42,617 nt of DNA from JBFMFR01 sp040752025 (GTDB lineage Bacteria > Chloroflexota > Anaerolineae > Anaerolineales > UBA4823), in contig JBFMFR010000058.1 in assembly GCA_040752025.1 (NCBI GenBank), positions 1 to 42,617 of the forward strand. Reading direction: 5' to 3'. The position numbers and the translations under genes are program-made. Under the pieces are notes generated by a model, which was given only the letters and a program-made list of their open reading frames with translations, was not told the origin of the DNA and did not search any database. This document shows positions 14,747 to 22,278 of the stretch, piece by piece. Every line of letters begins with the position of its first letter. Within the stretch, counting starts at the first letter, position 1.

Positions 14747-17029
14747 CTATGCAAACCTACCCGGCAGGGCTAACTGGCGGGCAGGTTTGCCGTGCAGGGC
14801 GGTCTGCTGGATGTAATCGCTGGTCACGCCGAAGGGCTGCAGAACGGTGTGGGCAGCACGCAGCATCAGGCGAGTGTAACGGTCGAGGTCCAGGGCGGCG
14901 GGGTCGGGCGGCTGGGGCTGATCCCAGGCGTGCACGCCGGGCCGGCCGCGGGTGTACAGGAAGCGCAGGCTCTGGCCGGGGCGCAGGCTGCGCCCGGCGG
15001 CCTGCAACTGCCGGGCGGCGCGGGCGACGGGCGAGGGCTGGCGGTAAGCGTCTGGCTGGCGGCTGAGCCTTTGGGTGACTAACAACTCGGGGAGGGGAAA
15101 CTCGCCGGCGCGCAGGCGGCGCAGGGCGCGAGGCAGCAAGGAAAGGGCGCCCTGGATGGCGGCATCGGAGGGGAGGGGGGACTGATCCCGGGCGAGGGTC
15201 TCGAGCAGATGCAACTGCAGGCTGGCGATGAAGGGTGGGGTGTCGCGACGGCGGGCTTCGATGCCGCGCAGTTTGAGGCTGCCATCCTGAAAAACGCCGA
15301 AGTAGCGATTGGCCACAGGTAGGCGGGCATCCAGGCGGGAGGGCAAGAAGGCGATCCAGCGGTAGATGCCTTCCAGGGCGATGGGCAGGCCGGTGCGCAG
15401 CAGGATGTGCTCCAGCAGGGGCTGGAGGCTGGCGGGAGTGACTTCGCCGCCGGCGGCGAAGGGGGTGTGCAGCCACAGGCCGTCTACGTACATGTGCAGG
15501 ATGGTGAAGCCCAGGTCTTCGGCGGTCTCTTTGGCGCGCAGCAGGGCCTCGCGGGCGTAGGCGGTGACGGTTTCGTGGGCCTCGATGCGACCGAAGCGGG
15601 CGTTCTTGTAGCCGAGGTAGCCGAAGCAGGTGACGAGCAGCCACTTGTGGGCGGAGGCGCGGGCGCGGTGGCGCGGGCGGTGAGGTTGCCAGGAAGGGAG
15701 GGCCGCCAGGCGGGCCTTATAGGCCAGGCGCTTTTCGAGCAGGGGGGCGAGGGTCTGAGGCACCAGACCGAGGGCGTTTTCGCCAGCGGCGGAGGGGAGC
15801 TTTTCCAGGTGGGCGGCGGCAGGCGGGCCAGCAGCAGCCTGGCGGGCGGCGATGGTTTCGGGAGATATGTTGAAGTGCACCATGATGCCGGGGTACATGG
15901 AGACGAAGTCGATCTCAGCGACCTGGCGGTGCAGGCCTACCAAGGGCTGGTAGACCAGCCCGCCCTGGTCGGCGGTGAACATGCGGGCGGCGGAGCGGAT
16001 GGTTTCGGGCTGGTGCTTGTGCCAGGGGACGAGAATCCCCTGGCGCAGGGCGGTGATGATCTGCATGGAGGAGATGCCTGTGCCGGGAGAGAGGCGGGCG
16101 GCCAACTGGACGGGCAGGCCGGTAACGCGGGCGACTTCCAGCACGCCTTCCAACTGGTAATCGTCCCAGAGCATGGCGTTGCCGCAGTCGATGTGCCAGC
16201 GGCCGAAGAGGTGCACCTGGCGACCGCGGTAGACCACCTGGCCGTAAGAGAAGTAGGAGCGCTCGGGACGGTGGGCGGGCTGGCGGGCAGGGTCGCGGTT
16301 GAGCGGCAGGGGAAGCTGGAGGGCGTGTGCACACTGGAGGAGATGAGGCAGGAGCCAGGTATCGCCGAAGGTGGTGAGCAGCAGGTCGGGGTCGTGGCGA
16401 GACAGGATGGCGCGCAGGCTGACGAGCAAGGGGCGCTCGGGCTGCAACGCCAGGCGATAGGAGACCTGGCGGGAGGATTGGCCAGCGGCGCTTACCAGCA
16501 GATGCTGGGGAGGGCGGTGGGCGGGATCGGAGTCGGGCTCCAGGCGCAGGAGGCGCAAAGGGGGCGGCGGCGGGTCGAGATCCCAGGGCGAGTCCAGCAC
16601 ATTGAGGTCGTGGACCAGGCCCTGGGGGTCAGCAACCAGGCGACAGCGCGCCAGGGCGAAGGCGCGGGCCGCGGCGGCGTAGCGCAGAGGCAGGGGGATG
16701 TCGGCGTCGAAGTAGAAAAGGTCGGGGAAGGCGCGAGCCAGGCGGGCAAACAGGCGGGGCTGCAAGGCGGGGTGGGCGACCTGGATGGCGAGGACAGGCT
16801 GGGCGGCGGATAAGGTGCGCCGCTCGGCGAGATCGGCGGTGCAGTCAGGATGGCTGGCGAGGCTACGACGCAGGGCGAGGAGGCGCTGGTTGGGACCGGC
16901 GGCGTAGAAGGTGATGGGGAAGGGCTGGCGCAGGCAGCGGCGCTGGCCATCATCGTCCAGGAGCCAGAGGATGACGCCGCCTTGCGGATCGGAATAGACG
17001 TCGAGCAGCCAGCCGGTGTGTTCGTTCAT
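14747..17029 (-). CDS. PolB2-like family B DNA polymerase with altered catalytic motifs
   Basis: This 760-residue protein has the family B polymerase order. Motif A is EIDFVSMYP (Asp374). Motif B is KWLLVTCFGYLGYKNARFG (from Lys462), where the usual NSxYG is changed to VTCFG. Motif C is MYVDGLWL (Asp516), where the second Asp of YxDTD is Leu518. The GIEARRRDTPP block (589-599) of the thumb-side region is kept. The exonuclease region (about 155-300) has lost key acids: the DIE box reads RLE, and the exo II Asp is missing in FGDTWLLPHL. These changes match what is known of PolB2, a divergent group implicated in error-prone damage tolerance in archaea. The ATG overlaps the upstream stop (ATGA), so translation is coupled. 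Confidence 0.85.
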   Translation of the reverse strand: MNEHTGWLLDVYSDPQGGVILWLLDDDGQRRCLRQPFPITFYAAGPNQRLLALRRSLASHPDCTADLAERRTLSAAQPVLAIQVAHPALQPRLFARLARAFPDLFYFDADIPLPLRYAAAARAFALARCRLVADPQGLVHDLNVLDSPWDLDPPPPPLRLLRLEPDSDPAHRPPQHLLVSAAGQSSRQVSYRLALQPERPLLVSLRAILSRHDPDLLLTTFGDTWLLPHLLQCAHALQLPLPLNRDPARQPAHRPERSYFSYGQVVYRGRQVHLFGRWHIDCGNAMLWDDYQLEGVLEVARVTGLPVQLAARLSPGTGISSMQIITALRQGILVPWHKHQPETIRSAARMFTADQGGLVYQPLVGLHRQVAEIDFVSMYPGIMVHFNISPETIAARQAAAGPPAAAHLEKLPSAAGENALGLVPQTLAPLLEKRLAYKARLAALPSWQPHRPRHRARASAHKWLLVTCFGYLGYKNARFGRIEAHETVTAYAREALLRAKETAEDLGFTILHMYVDGLWLHTPFAAGGEVTPASLQPLLEHILLRTGLPIALEGIYRWIAFLPSRLDARLPVANRYFGVFQDGSLKLRGIEARRRDTPPFIASLQLHLLETLARDQSPLPSDAAIQGALSLLPRALRRLRAGEFPLPELLVTQRLSRQPDAYRQPSPVARAARQLQAAGRSLRPGQSLRFLYTRGRPGVHAWDQPQPPDPAALDLDRYTRLMLRAAHTVLQPFGVTSDYIQQTALHGKPARQLALPGRFA

Positions 17030-17325
17030 GAGGATTGCCGGGATGAAGATTGGTCCTGGTGCGCGGCGAGCAGTTCGTGCAGGGCGTCGACCTGGCTTTG
17101 CAGGCGCAGGACGTGCTTGTGTTCTTCGAGGAGCATGGCGAGCAGGAAAGTCTCGAAGGGCAGGGCGTTGGCGGCGTAGGCGGCGGCGGCCAGGTGCAGG
17201 CGGGCGCTGGCGAGCAAGTCGTCGAGGACCAACTGGTCGCCGCGGCGCAGGGCGCGGCGAAAGCGAGCGAGAATCTCCTGCTCTTGCAAGAAGGTCTGGG
17301 TGATGGAAGGTAGGGTGCGGCCCAT
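17026..17325 (-). CDS. small helical protein of the PolB2 operon
   Basis: This 99-residue protein is predicted to be almost wholly alpha-helical, with an Arg-rich helix (ILARFRRALRRGDQ), an Ala/Leu-rich helix (LLASARLHLAAAAYAANAL) and a C-terminal amphipathic helix (EEHKHVLRLQSQVDALHELL). It has no membrane segment or metal motif, and I do not recognise a family. It lies 21 nt after the RecA-like gene and overlaps polB2 by 4 nt. By position it is a candidate adaptor between the RecA-like protein and the polymerase. Confidence 0.65.
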   Translation of the reverse strand: MGRTLPSITQTFLQEQEILARFRRALRRGDQLVLDDLLASARLHLAAAAYAANALPFETFLLAMLLEEHKHVLRLQSQVDALHELLAAHQDQSSSRQSS

Positions 17326-17346
17326 TTGTTCCCCGGAAAAATCAAT

Positions 17347-17940
17347 TCAAAACAAATCCAACTGTGCGGCGGAGGACTGGCGAGGGGAGGCAGGGACTTC
17401 CAGGATGAAGAGCTGAGCGGCGGCATCGTGAACGAGGTCTTGCAGGCCGGTGGGGTCGGTTTGACCTGGGGGCGGCGGGCGCAGGCTGACAACGGTTGGA
17501 GCGCCCTGGCTGAGGCGCTGCAGGCGCGCCAGGCAGCGATGCAGCAGGCGGCGGCGCTCGTGGAGGGAGGCGCTCTGGTCGTAAAAGGTGTCGAGCAGAT
17601 CGATGACCAGGGTGGGGAGGGCTACAGGCGGCTGGCTTTCGATCAGGGCAGCCATCTGGTAGCAGGTGAAGGCGCGGGCAACCTGGATGCGAGCCAGGGC
17701 GGGCAGGGGGGAGGCGGGACTGAGGCGGCGCAGGGCGCGGGCGACGAGGTAGGCGTTGAAGCGGTTGCCGCCATCCAGGATGCGCAGGGAGGAACGCAAG
17801 GCCAGGTGGGCGGCGAGGGCCAGCATGGCCTGGCTGGCAGCGTGCGGGCCGAGCAGGAGCAGGAAGCCGGGCCGAGGGGCGGCATCTGCCAGGGTCAACA
17901 GGCGGTGTAAAACGGGGAGGGGTTGGCTTTGAGACGGCAT
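17347..17940 (-). CDS. degenerate RecA-like protein with C-terminal clamp-binding motif
   Basis: This 197-residue protein has a RecA/RadA-like core. The Walker A position reads GPHAASQAM (31-39), lacking the GK[ST] needed for ATP binding. A Walker B-like strand LVIDLLDTFYD follows at 111-121, and VVSLRPP (150-156) occupies a core beta-strand position. The last five residues are QLDLF, the consensus beta sliding-clamp binding motif QL(S/D)LF. Its position before a PolB2-like polymerase recalls ImuA, the RecA-like accessory of the ImuB/DnaE2 mutasome. The start is placed at ATG 17940, preceded closely by GGAAG; an ATG near 18009 would add 23 residues. Confidence 0.7.
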   Translation of the reverse strand: MPSQSQPLPVLHRLLTLADAAPRPGFLLLLGPHAASQAMLALAAHLALRSSLRILDGGNRFNAYLVARALRRLSPASPLPALARIQVARAFTCYQMAALIESQPPVALPTLVIDLLDTFYDQSASLHERRRLLHRCLARLQRLSQGAPTVVSLRPPPPGQTDPTGLQDLVHDAAAQLFILEVPASPRQSSAAQLDLF

Positions 17941-18009
17941 CACTTCCAGAATAGCACGAGAGGGAATAGCGGGGGAATCACCCGACGGGGGAATTTGAGG
18001 GTTAAACAT

Positions 18010-18031
18010 GGGGTAGCCTGTTGGGGTAGCC
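18010..18031. repeat. tandem 9-bp direct repeat upstream of the PolB2 operon
   Basis: GGGGTAGCC occurs twice (18010-18018 and 18023-18031) with a 4-bp gap, 13 bp centre to centre. It lies about 70 bases upstream of the RecA-like start in the divergent promoter region and might be a regulator site. The remaining 180 bases up to the CAP/LysM gene hold no clear gene. Confidence 0.35.
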
Positions 18032-18210
18032 AGATATGGCGGGAAGCGGACGAGCGTATGGCTATGGGTGGCTTTGCCAGGTGCAGTGCGAGAGGAAACA
18101 ATGTTTTTATATTCAATCACTTTACGGAGTGACGATGTAAATCCAGGTGATTTTCTAAAGTAGTATTTAGGTGAGGTGAACTGAAGAGCAGGTAGAATCG
18201 AGAATAAATT

Positions 18211-19620
18211 GTGAACAATATGAAAGAGAAGCGAAAACGCATTCAAATCATCATGCAGATCGGGGTGCTGCTGATTTGGCTACTGGCCGGTCAAGCACAT
18301 CTGGCGAAAGATCGTTCCTCGGCCAAGGCTGCCCCGTTAAACGTAGCGTCGCGCAGTGAGTTGATCCTGGCGATGAACACTTTGCGTGTCTCGAACGGTT
18401 TGCCGGCTTTGATCGAAGATCCAATTGTCAATGCGGTGGCACAATCCACTGCTGAGATTATGGCAGCTAATAATATGTCCTGGCACATCGGGGATGTGCG
18501 CGGCCGGCTGGCCGCGGCGGGTTACGGCGGCGGCGCAACGGTTTGGGCCACCGAAAACTTTGCGGTGGGCAATATGAGCATCGATCAGGTGATGCAGGTG
18601 TGGTCCGATGCCGATCACATGCGCCCGGCGGTCACTCCGGCTTACTGCCATGTGGGGGCAGGGGTGGCCCCGGCGGGAAATGGCAGATATTATTTCATTT
18701 TGCAGGCGGCTTACATCTCCGGCCAGGCCTGCGGCAGCTATGTTCCCGGGACTGGAAACGGCACAGCCGCAGTACTCCCGGTTTCACAGCTCATTATCCC
18801 GGTGAAGGTAGCCACGCCCGACGCTGAGGGCAGAATCTATCATATCGTGCAGGCAGGCCAATCTTTCTGGGCGATCGCGATTGCCTATCACGTCACCATC
18901 CACGATTTGGAAGTATGGAACAACCTGTCCAGTGAATATAGCCTGGCCGTGGGACAGAAGCTGTTCATCCCTACCAGCGGCACGGCCGGATATGCCACGC
19001 CGACACCGTCGGGGATGGTACTGGTAGCAGCCCCGGATGCACAGGGAAAAATCGTGCACGAAGTGCAACCTTACCAGGCACTAATCCCGATCTCGCAGGC
19101 TTATAACGTATCCGTGGACAGAATCCTGGCTTTGAATGGGCTGCAAGCCGATTGGCCGCTGCAAATCGGCCAAAAGCTGCTGATCGACCCTGGGAAAACC
19201 ACTCCACTTTCTGCATTAGCGCGCCTCACCCCAGACAGCGATGGCAATTACTATCACATTGTGCAGAGCGGGGAATATCTGGCCTGGATCGCCGATCTGT
19301 ATGATGTGTCCCTGGCGGAACTGATGGCCTGGAATGGCCTGACTTCAGCTTCCATCATCCGGCCTGGACAGCGATTGCTGCTGCGAGTCACGCCACCGGC
19401 GACCTTCACACCCGTCCCGCCCAGCGCCACACCAACGAGCAGGCCCATTCCGGCCAGCGCTACCCCCCCGCTGGAACTGGCAACGCCAACCGCCGCTCAC
19501 GAGGCAGAGACTCAGAGCAGTTTTCCCAAGATCGTAGCTGTGTTGGTGGTTGTCCTGGTATTGATCGGTGTGTTACTCCTGGGATGGACAGCATGGCGCA
19601 AGCGCCAGGCGGACGGATAA
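18211..19620 (+). CDS. CAP/SCP-domain protein with three LysM domains and C-terminal membrane anchor
   Basis: This protein has about 469 residues. An N-terminal hydrophobic signal (IMQIGVLLIWLLAGQAHLA) precedes a CAP domain (about 45-170), with LILAMNTLRVSNGLPAL, MSWHIGDVRGRL, ATENFAVG and CHVGAGVAP. Three LysM repeats follow, opening with YHIVQAGQSFWAIAIAY, HEVQPYQALIPISQAY and YHIVQSGEYLAWIADLY. They are joined by short linkers that end in a Pro/Thr linker and a C-terminal TM (VVVLVLIGVLLLGWTAW) with a basic tail. LysM binds GlcNAc polymers such as peptidoglycan; CAP proteins have varied roles. The start is GTG 18211, with ATG 18220 as an alternative. Confidence 0.85.
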   Translation: MNNMKEKRKRIQIIMQIGVLLIWLLAGQAHLAKDRSSAKAAPLNVASRSELILAMNTLRVSNGLPALIEDPIVNAVAQSTAEIMAANNMSWHIGDVRGRLAAAGYGGGATVWATENFAVGNMSIDQVMQVWSDADHMRPAVTPAYCHVGAGVAPAGNGRYYFILQAAYISGQACGSYVPGTGNGTAAVLPVSQLIIPVKVATPDAEGRIYHIVQAGQSFWAIAIAYHVTIHDLEVWNNLSSEYSLAVGQKLFIPTSGTAGYATPTPSGMVLVAAPDAQGKIVHEVQPYQALIPISQAYNVSVDRILALNGLQADWPLQIGQKLLIDPGKTTPLSALARLTPDSDGNYYHIVQSGEYLAWIADLYDVSLAELMAWNGLTSASIIRPGQRLLLRVTPPATFTPVPPSATPTSRPIPASATPPLELATPTAAHEAETQSSFPKIVAVLVVVLVLIGVLLLGWTAWRKRQADG

Positions 19621-19712
19621 GTGGTTGACTCACAAGTTTGTGGTATATTTGTCCCGTTTGCGGCGCGGGTTTGCTTGCGCCGCATCCAATAATCGCATGT
19701 AAGGATTTATCG

Positions 19713-20027
19713 GTGGCTAAAGCGAAAATTTTTTCCGGTGTATGTGGTTTTACTACCCAGGTAGAGGCGGTGACCGAAGGGCGCACCTGCCATTTGAAGA
19801 TCGAAAGTGAATGTAAAGCCATTCAAAAGATGGCTGATGAATTGAGCGAAGTGGATCCCTTCCAGGAGATCTCTTTCCGGCGCGGGATGCCGAAGGTGCA
19901 CGCGATGGGGCACGAGTACTGCACGCACGCAGCCTGCCCGGTGCCGGTGGGAATCATCAAGGCTGTTGAGGTGGCATCTGGCCTGGCGCTGCCCAGGGAT
20001 GTAACCATCGAACTGAGTAAGGATTAG
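19713..20027 (+). CDS. conserved hypothetical cysteine-containing protein, 104 aa
   Basis: The GTG at 19713 follows AAGGA by 7 nt and gives MAKAKIFSGVCGFTTQVEAV. Four or more Cys are spread through the protein: one in GVCGF, one in RTCHL, one in SECKA and two in EYCTHAACPVPVG. The last half (ALPRDVTIEL) is beta-strand-like. The Cys arrangement suggests a metal centre or redox site. Related small proteins occur in anaerobes such as methanogens, but I cannot name a function. It stands alone between the CAP/LysM gene and the rsgA leader. Confidence 0.65.
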   Translation: MAKAKIFSGVCGFTTQVEAVTEGRTCHLKIESECKAIQKMADELSEVDPFQEISFRRGMPKVHAMGHEYCTHAACPVPVGIIKAVEVASGLALPRDVTIELSKD

Positions 20028-20197
20028 TATTCACGAAAAGACTCGATCCTGTTGACCGCGAGAAGAACTGTAAACGGATTTTTTAGAACGGATTGAACGG
20101 ATGTTGAGCTCGATAATCCGGTAAATTCGTTCAGCGGTTTTCTCCCGGTACAACATGTTTCTGACCCGCATAAGGCCGCGTTTTTTTTGCGCGCGTC

Positions 20198-20227
20198 TTG
20201 ACAAATCCGGGGATGATGTGATAAACT
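20198..20227 (+). promoter_or_regulatory. sigma-70 promoter for the rsgA leader
   Basis: A perfect -35 TTGACA (20198-20203), an 18-bp spacer and -10 TAAACT (20222-20227) lie 44 nt before a small ORF with an ideal ribosome site. The preceding 170 bases (20028-20197) contain a T-rich stretch and no gene. Confidence 0.75.
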
Positions 20228-20270
20228 CATACGGCTTTAATCTCAAACCTTTAGAAAGGAGGCGCGTTTT

Positions 20271-20339
20271 ATGCTAAGTCAAGTCAGGGTATTTGTCCGA
20301 AATCAAGATGCATGGGCGCGCCTGTGTGCTGGGGGATAG
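20271..20339 (+). CDS. 22-residue leader peptide / small ORF
   Basis: AAGGAGG lies 8-9 nt before ATG 20271, and the frame stops at TAG 20337-20339. The peptide begins MLSQVRVFVRNQDAW and ends LCAGG. The ribosome site is among the best in the window, the promoter is consensus-like and a terminator follows 45 nt later. There is no run of codons for one amino acid that would mark a classical amino acid attenuator. It could be a regulatory leader peptide or a small protein. Confidence 0.55.
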   Translation: MLSQVRVFVRNQDAWARLCAGG

Positions 20340-20383
20340 AGCCTACGTTTTGACGCTTCAGTTCGCTGTTTGAAGGTCTTGCG

Positions 20384-20416
20384 GTCACGGGTGCACTCAT
20401 GTCCCGTGGCTTTTTT
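20384..20416 (+). terminator. leader terminator T1
   Basis: The stem GTCACGGG / CCCGTGGC (20384-20391 and 20403-20410, one G-U pair) with an 11-nt loop is followed directly by six T (20411-20416). Confidence 0.8.
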
Positions 20417-20503
20417 GTTTACAGGCCAGATTTGGCTGTGTAGACATAAAAACTGGACGAATGCCGACGCCTGAAAGGCGACATTCGATAGTGCAAATGG
20501 AAG

Positions 20504-20541
20504 TGCCAGTCACGGGAAAGCTCGCGTGGCTGGCATTTTTT
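20504..20541 (+). terminator. leader terminator T2
   Basis: The stem TGCCAGTCACG / CGTGGCTGGCA (20504-20514 and 20525-20535, one G-U pair) with a 10-nt loop is followed by six T (20536-20541). It lies 25 nt before the rsgA start. Confidence 0.85.
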
Positions 20542-20566
20542 ACACCCGAAAACAGGAACTTTGACC

Positions 20567-21613
20567 GTGAAGACGAATCTGACTTATACAAGCGACCTAT
20601 CCTTATCCGAGCTTAGCCCACCCGGGCAAAAGCAGATGGGTGAGGGGGTTGTGTTCAAGAGAAGTACAGGGATGTATGAGGTACATACAAGCAGCGGTGT
20701 GCTGGCTTGCAGCCTGTCGGCGCGCCTGCGCAAGGAATTGATCTACTCTGAAGTGGATTTGCGCAGCGGAGGCGGCAGGGTGAAACAGGTGAAGACGATC
20801 GAGCACAGCGACCCGGTGGCAATCGGCGACGTGGTGCGCTATGTGGACGCGCAGGATGGCAGCGGGATGATCGTGGAGATCCTGCCACGGCGCACCAAGC
20901 TGGCGCGCCGGGCAGCGGGACCCTCCAAGCACGCCTTCGAGCAGGTGATCGTGGCGAACGTGGACCAGGTGGTAGCAGTGATGGCGGTGGAAAAGCCGAC
21001 GCCCAAGTGGGCTCTGCTGGACCGCTACCTGGTGTCAGCGGAGGCGGCTGAACTGCCGGCGCTGGTGTGCATCACGAAGATGGACCTGCTGGAGGGGGAT
21101 GAAGCCGGAATGGAGGAGCTGCAAACAGTGGTGGGAACCTACCGGAAGATCGGTTATCCGGTAGTGCTGACCAGCACGGTGAGCGGCGATGGGTTGGAAG
21201 CGTTCGGCGCGGCCCTGCAAGGGCGGCTGTCGGTGCTGCTGGGAAAATCGGGGGTGGGGAAGAGCTCGCTGTTGAACCATTTGCAGCCGGGCCTGGGCCT
21301 GCGAGTCAACCAGGTGAGCCAGAGCACGGGCAAGGGTAAACACACGACCACGCACCTGGAGATGTTCGAGCTCGACACCGGGGGAATGATCGTGGATACA
21401 CCGGGGATGCGCGAGTTCGGGCTGTGGGAGGTGAGCGATGAAGACCTGGCCTACCTGTTCCCGGAGATGCGAGCGTTCATCGGGCGCTGCCGGTTCGGAC
21501 TGGACTGCCAGCACGATGAGGAACCTGGCTGCGCGCTGCGCAAGGCAGTAATGGCCGGGCAGGTCAGCCCTTACCGCTACCAGAGTTATTTACGTTTGAG
21601 AGAGGATGTATGA
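20567..21613 (+). CDS. rsgA: ribosome small-subunit GTPase RsgA
   Basis: This circularly permuted GTPase of about 348 residues helps mature the 30S subunit. The N-terminal OB-fold (GEGVVFKRSTGMYEVHTSSGVL) is followed by the permuted G motifs: ITKMD (G4), GKSGVGKSSLLN (G1), TTTHLEMF (G2) and VDTPGMREF (G3). The C-terminal zinc knuckle CRFGLDCQHDEEPGC completes the family. GTG 20567 follows AGGA by 9 nt; ATG 20636 (MGEGVVFKR) would give a more standard N-terminus. Transcription must pass two leader terminators unless an internal promoter exists. Its stop overlaps the next ATG (ATGA). Confidence 0.93.
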   Translation: MKTNLTYTSDLSLSELSPPGQKQMGEGVVFKRSTGMYEVHTSSGVLACSLSARLRKELIYSEVDLRSGGGRVKQVKTIEHSDPVAIGDVVRYVDAQDGSGMIVEILPRRTKLARRAAGPSKHAFEQVIVANVDQVVAVMAVEKPTPKWALLDRYLVSAEAAELPALVCITKMDLLEGDEAGMEELQTVVGTYRKIGYPVVLTSTVSGDGLEAFGAALQGRLSVLLGKSGVGKSSLLNHLQPGLGLRVNQVSQSTGKGKHTTTHLEMFELDTGGMIVDTPGMREFGLWEVSDEDLAYLFPEMRAFIGRCRFGLDCQHDEEPGCALRKAVMAGQVSPYRYQSYLRLREDV

Positions 21614-22158
21614 AAGGAGAACTGGCACCTGAGACGCTGTGGACAGCGTGGCCAGGTGAATTCGAAAATGAGAAGAGCCGGCGCAAGTCTGCCTGGAAGA
21701 TGCGCGGCAGGAACAAGGGCGATGATCGCTATACCGGTTTTTGGTGTATGGGCTGCCACCAGTATGTCCCGGCGGCGGTGATGTTCTCGGGCGTGCAAAA
21801 CCGCAACCACTGCCCGTACTGCCTGCGATCCAGGCACCTGGACCTGTACGAGGCGGGAGACCGGCTGGCAGCCTGCAAAGCTGTTATGAGCCCGGTGGGC
21901 CTGACCGTGAAGAAGACAGCCAAGAAATACGGGCAGGCGCAGGGAGAACTGATGCTGATCCACGTGTGCGTGGACTGCGGGAAGGTTTCGATCAACCGGA
22001 TTGCGGCGGATGACGACGCGCAACGGATCCTGGAATTGTTCGAGGACTCGCTGCAGTTGGATGCACCGATCAGACGACGGCTGGCAAAGAGCGGGGTTGG
22101 GACGCTGAGGGCGACCGACCTGGCGCTGGTGCGAGCGCGGTTGTTCGGAAGGAACTGA
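21610..22158 (+). CDS. RNHCP-domain zinc protein
   Basis: This 182-residue protein carries the RNHCP domain: FWCMGCHQYV, then QNRNHCPYCLRSRHLDL, GDRLAACKAVMSPVGL and LIHVCVDCGKVSINRIAADD. Paired Cys motifs (CMGC, CPYC, CVDC) should bind zinc. The function of the domain is unknown. The N-terminal 35 residues are charged and the C-terminus (VGTLRATDLALVRARLFG) is helical. Four-base overlap with rsgA indicates translational coupling and suggests a role in ribosome assembly or RNA handling. Confidence 0.85.
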   Translation: MKGELAPETLWTAWPGEFENEKSRRKSAWKMRGRNKGDDRYTGFWCMGCHQYVPAAVMFSGVQNRNHCPYCLRSRHLDLYEAGDRLAACKAVMSPVGLTVKKTAKKYGQAQGELMLIHVCVDCGKVSINRIAADDDAQRILELFEDSLQLDAPIRRRLAKSGVGTLRATDLALVRARLFGRN

Positions 22159-22219
22159 GTTTGTTGAAGGAGTTGTTTGATGACGGTCAGATGAAACGAG
22201 GAAATGTGATCAGAACGTG

Positions 22220-22248
22220 TTGACAAGCGGCGATGATTTCGCCATACT
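22220..22248 (+). promoter_or_regulatory. sigma-70 promoter for the methyltransferase gene
   Basis: A perfect -35 TTGACA (22220-22225), a 17-bp spacer and -10 CATACT (22243-22248) lie 30 nt before the ATG at 22279, which has AAAGGAG upstream. Confidence 0.75.
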
Positions 22249-22278
22249 GTAGAAGTATCTTATGAAAGGAGACTTTGG

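Larger units (their letters stand above)
20234..20566 (+). ncRNA. putative structured leader RNA upstream of rsgA
   Basis: From the predicted transcript start (about 20234) to the rsgA start, the RNA would contain a 22-codon ORF, a hairpin with arms CTTCA/TGAAG (20357-20375), terminator T1, a small GCCA/TGGC hairpin (20424-20435), a two-part hairpin (CGAATG...CATTCG around CGCCT/AGGCG, 20458-20487) and terminator T2. Both terminators share GTCACGGG in their 5' arms, so the 3' arm of T1 could pair with either copy. It does not match any riboswitch class I can recall. It may be an attenuator or an independent small RNA. Confidence 0.5.

Noticed and set aside
15407..16813. Long plus-strand open frame antisense to the polymerase gene
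   Set aside because: It is Gly/Ala/Val-rich low-complexity translation without motifs, while the minus-strand frame holds clear polymerase motifs A, B and C.
20234..20566. Known riboswitch, SRP RNA, 6S RNA or RNase P RNA
   Set aside because: The conserved core sequences of these RNAs that I can recall are absent; only hairpins and terminators are seen.
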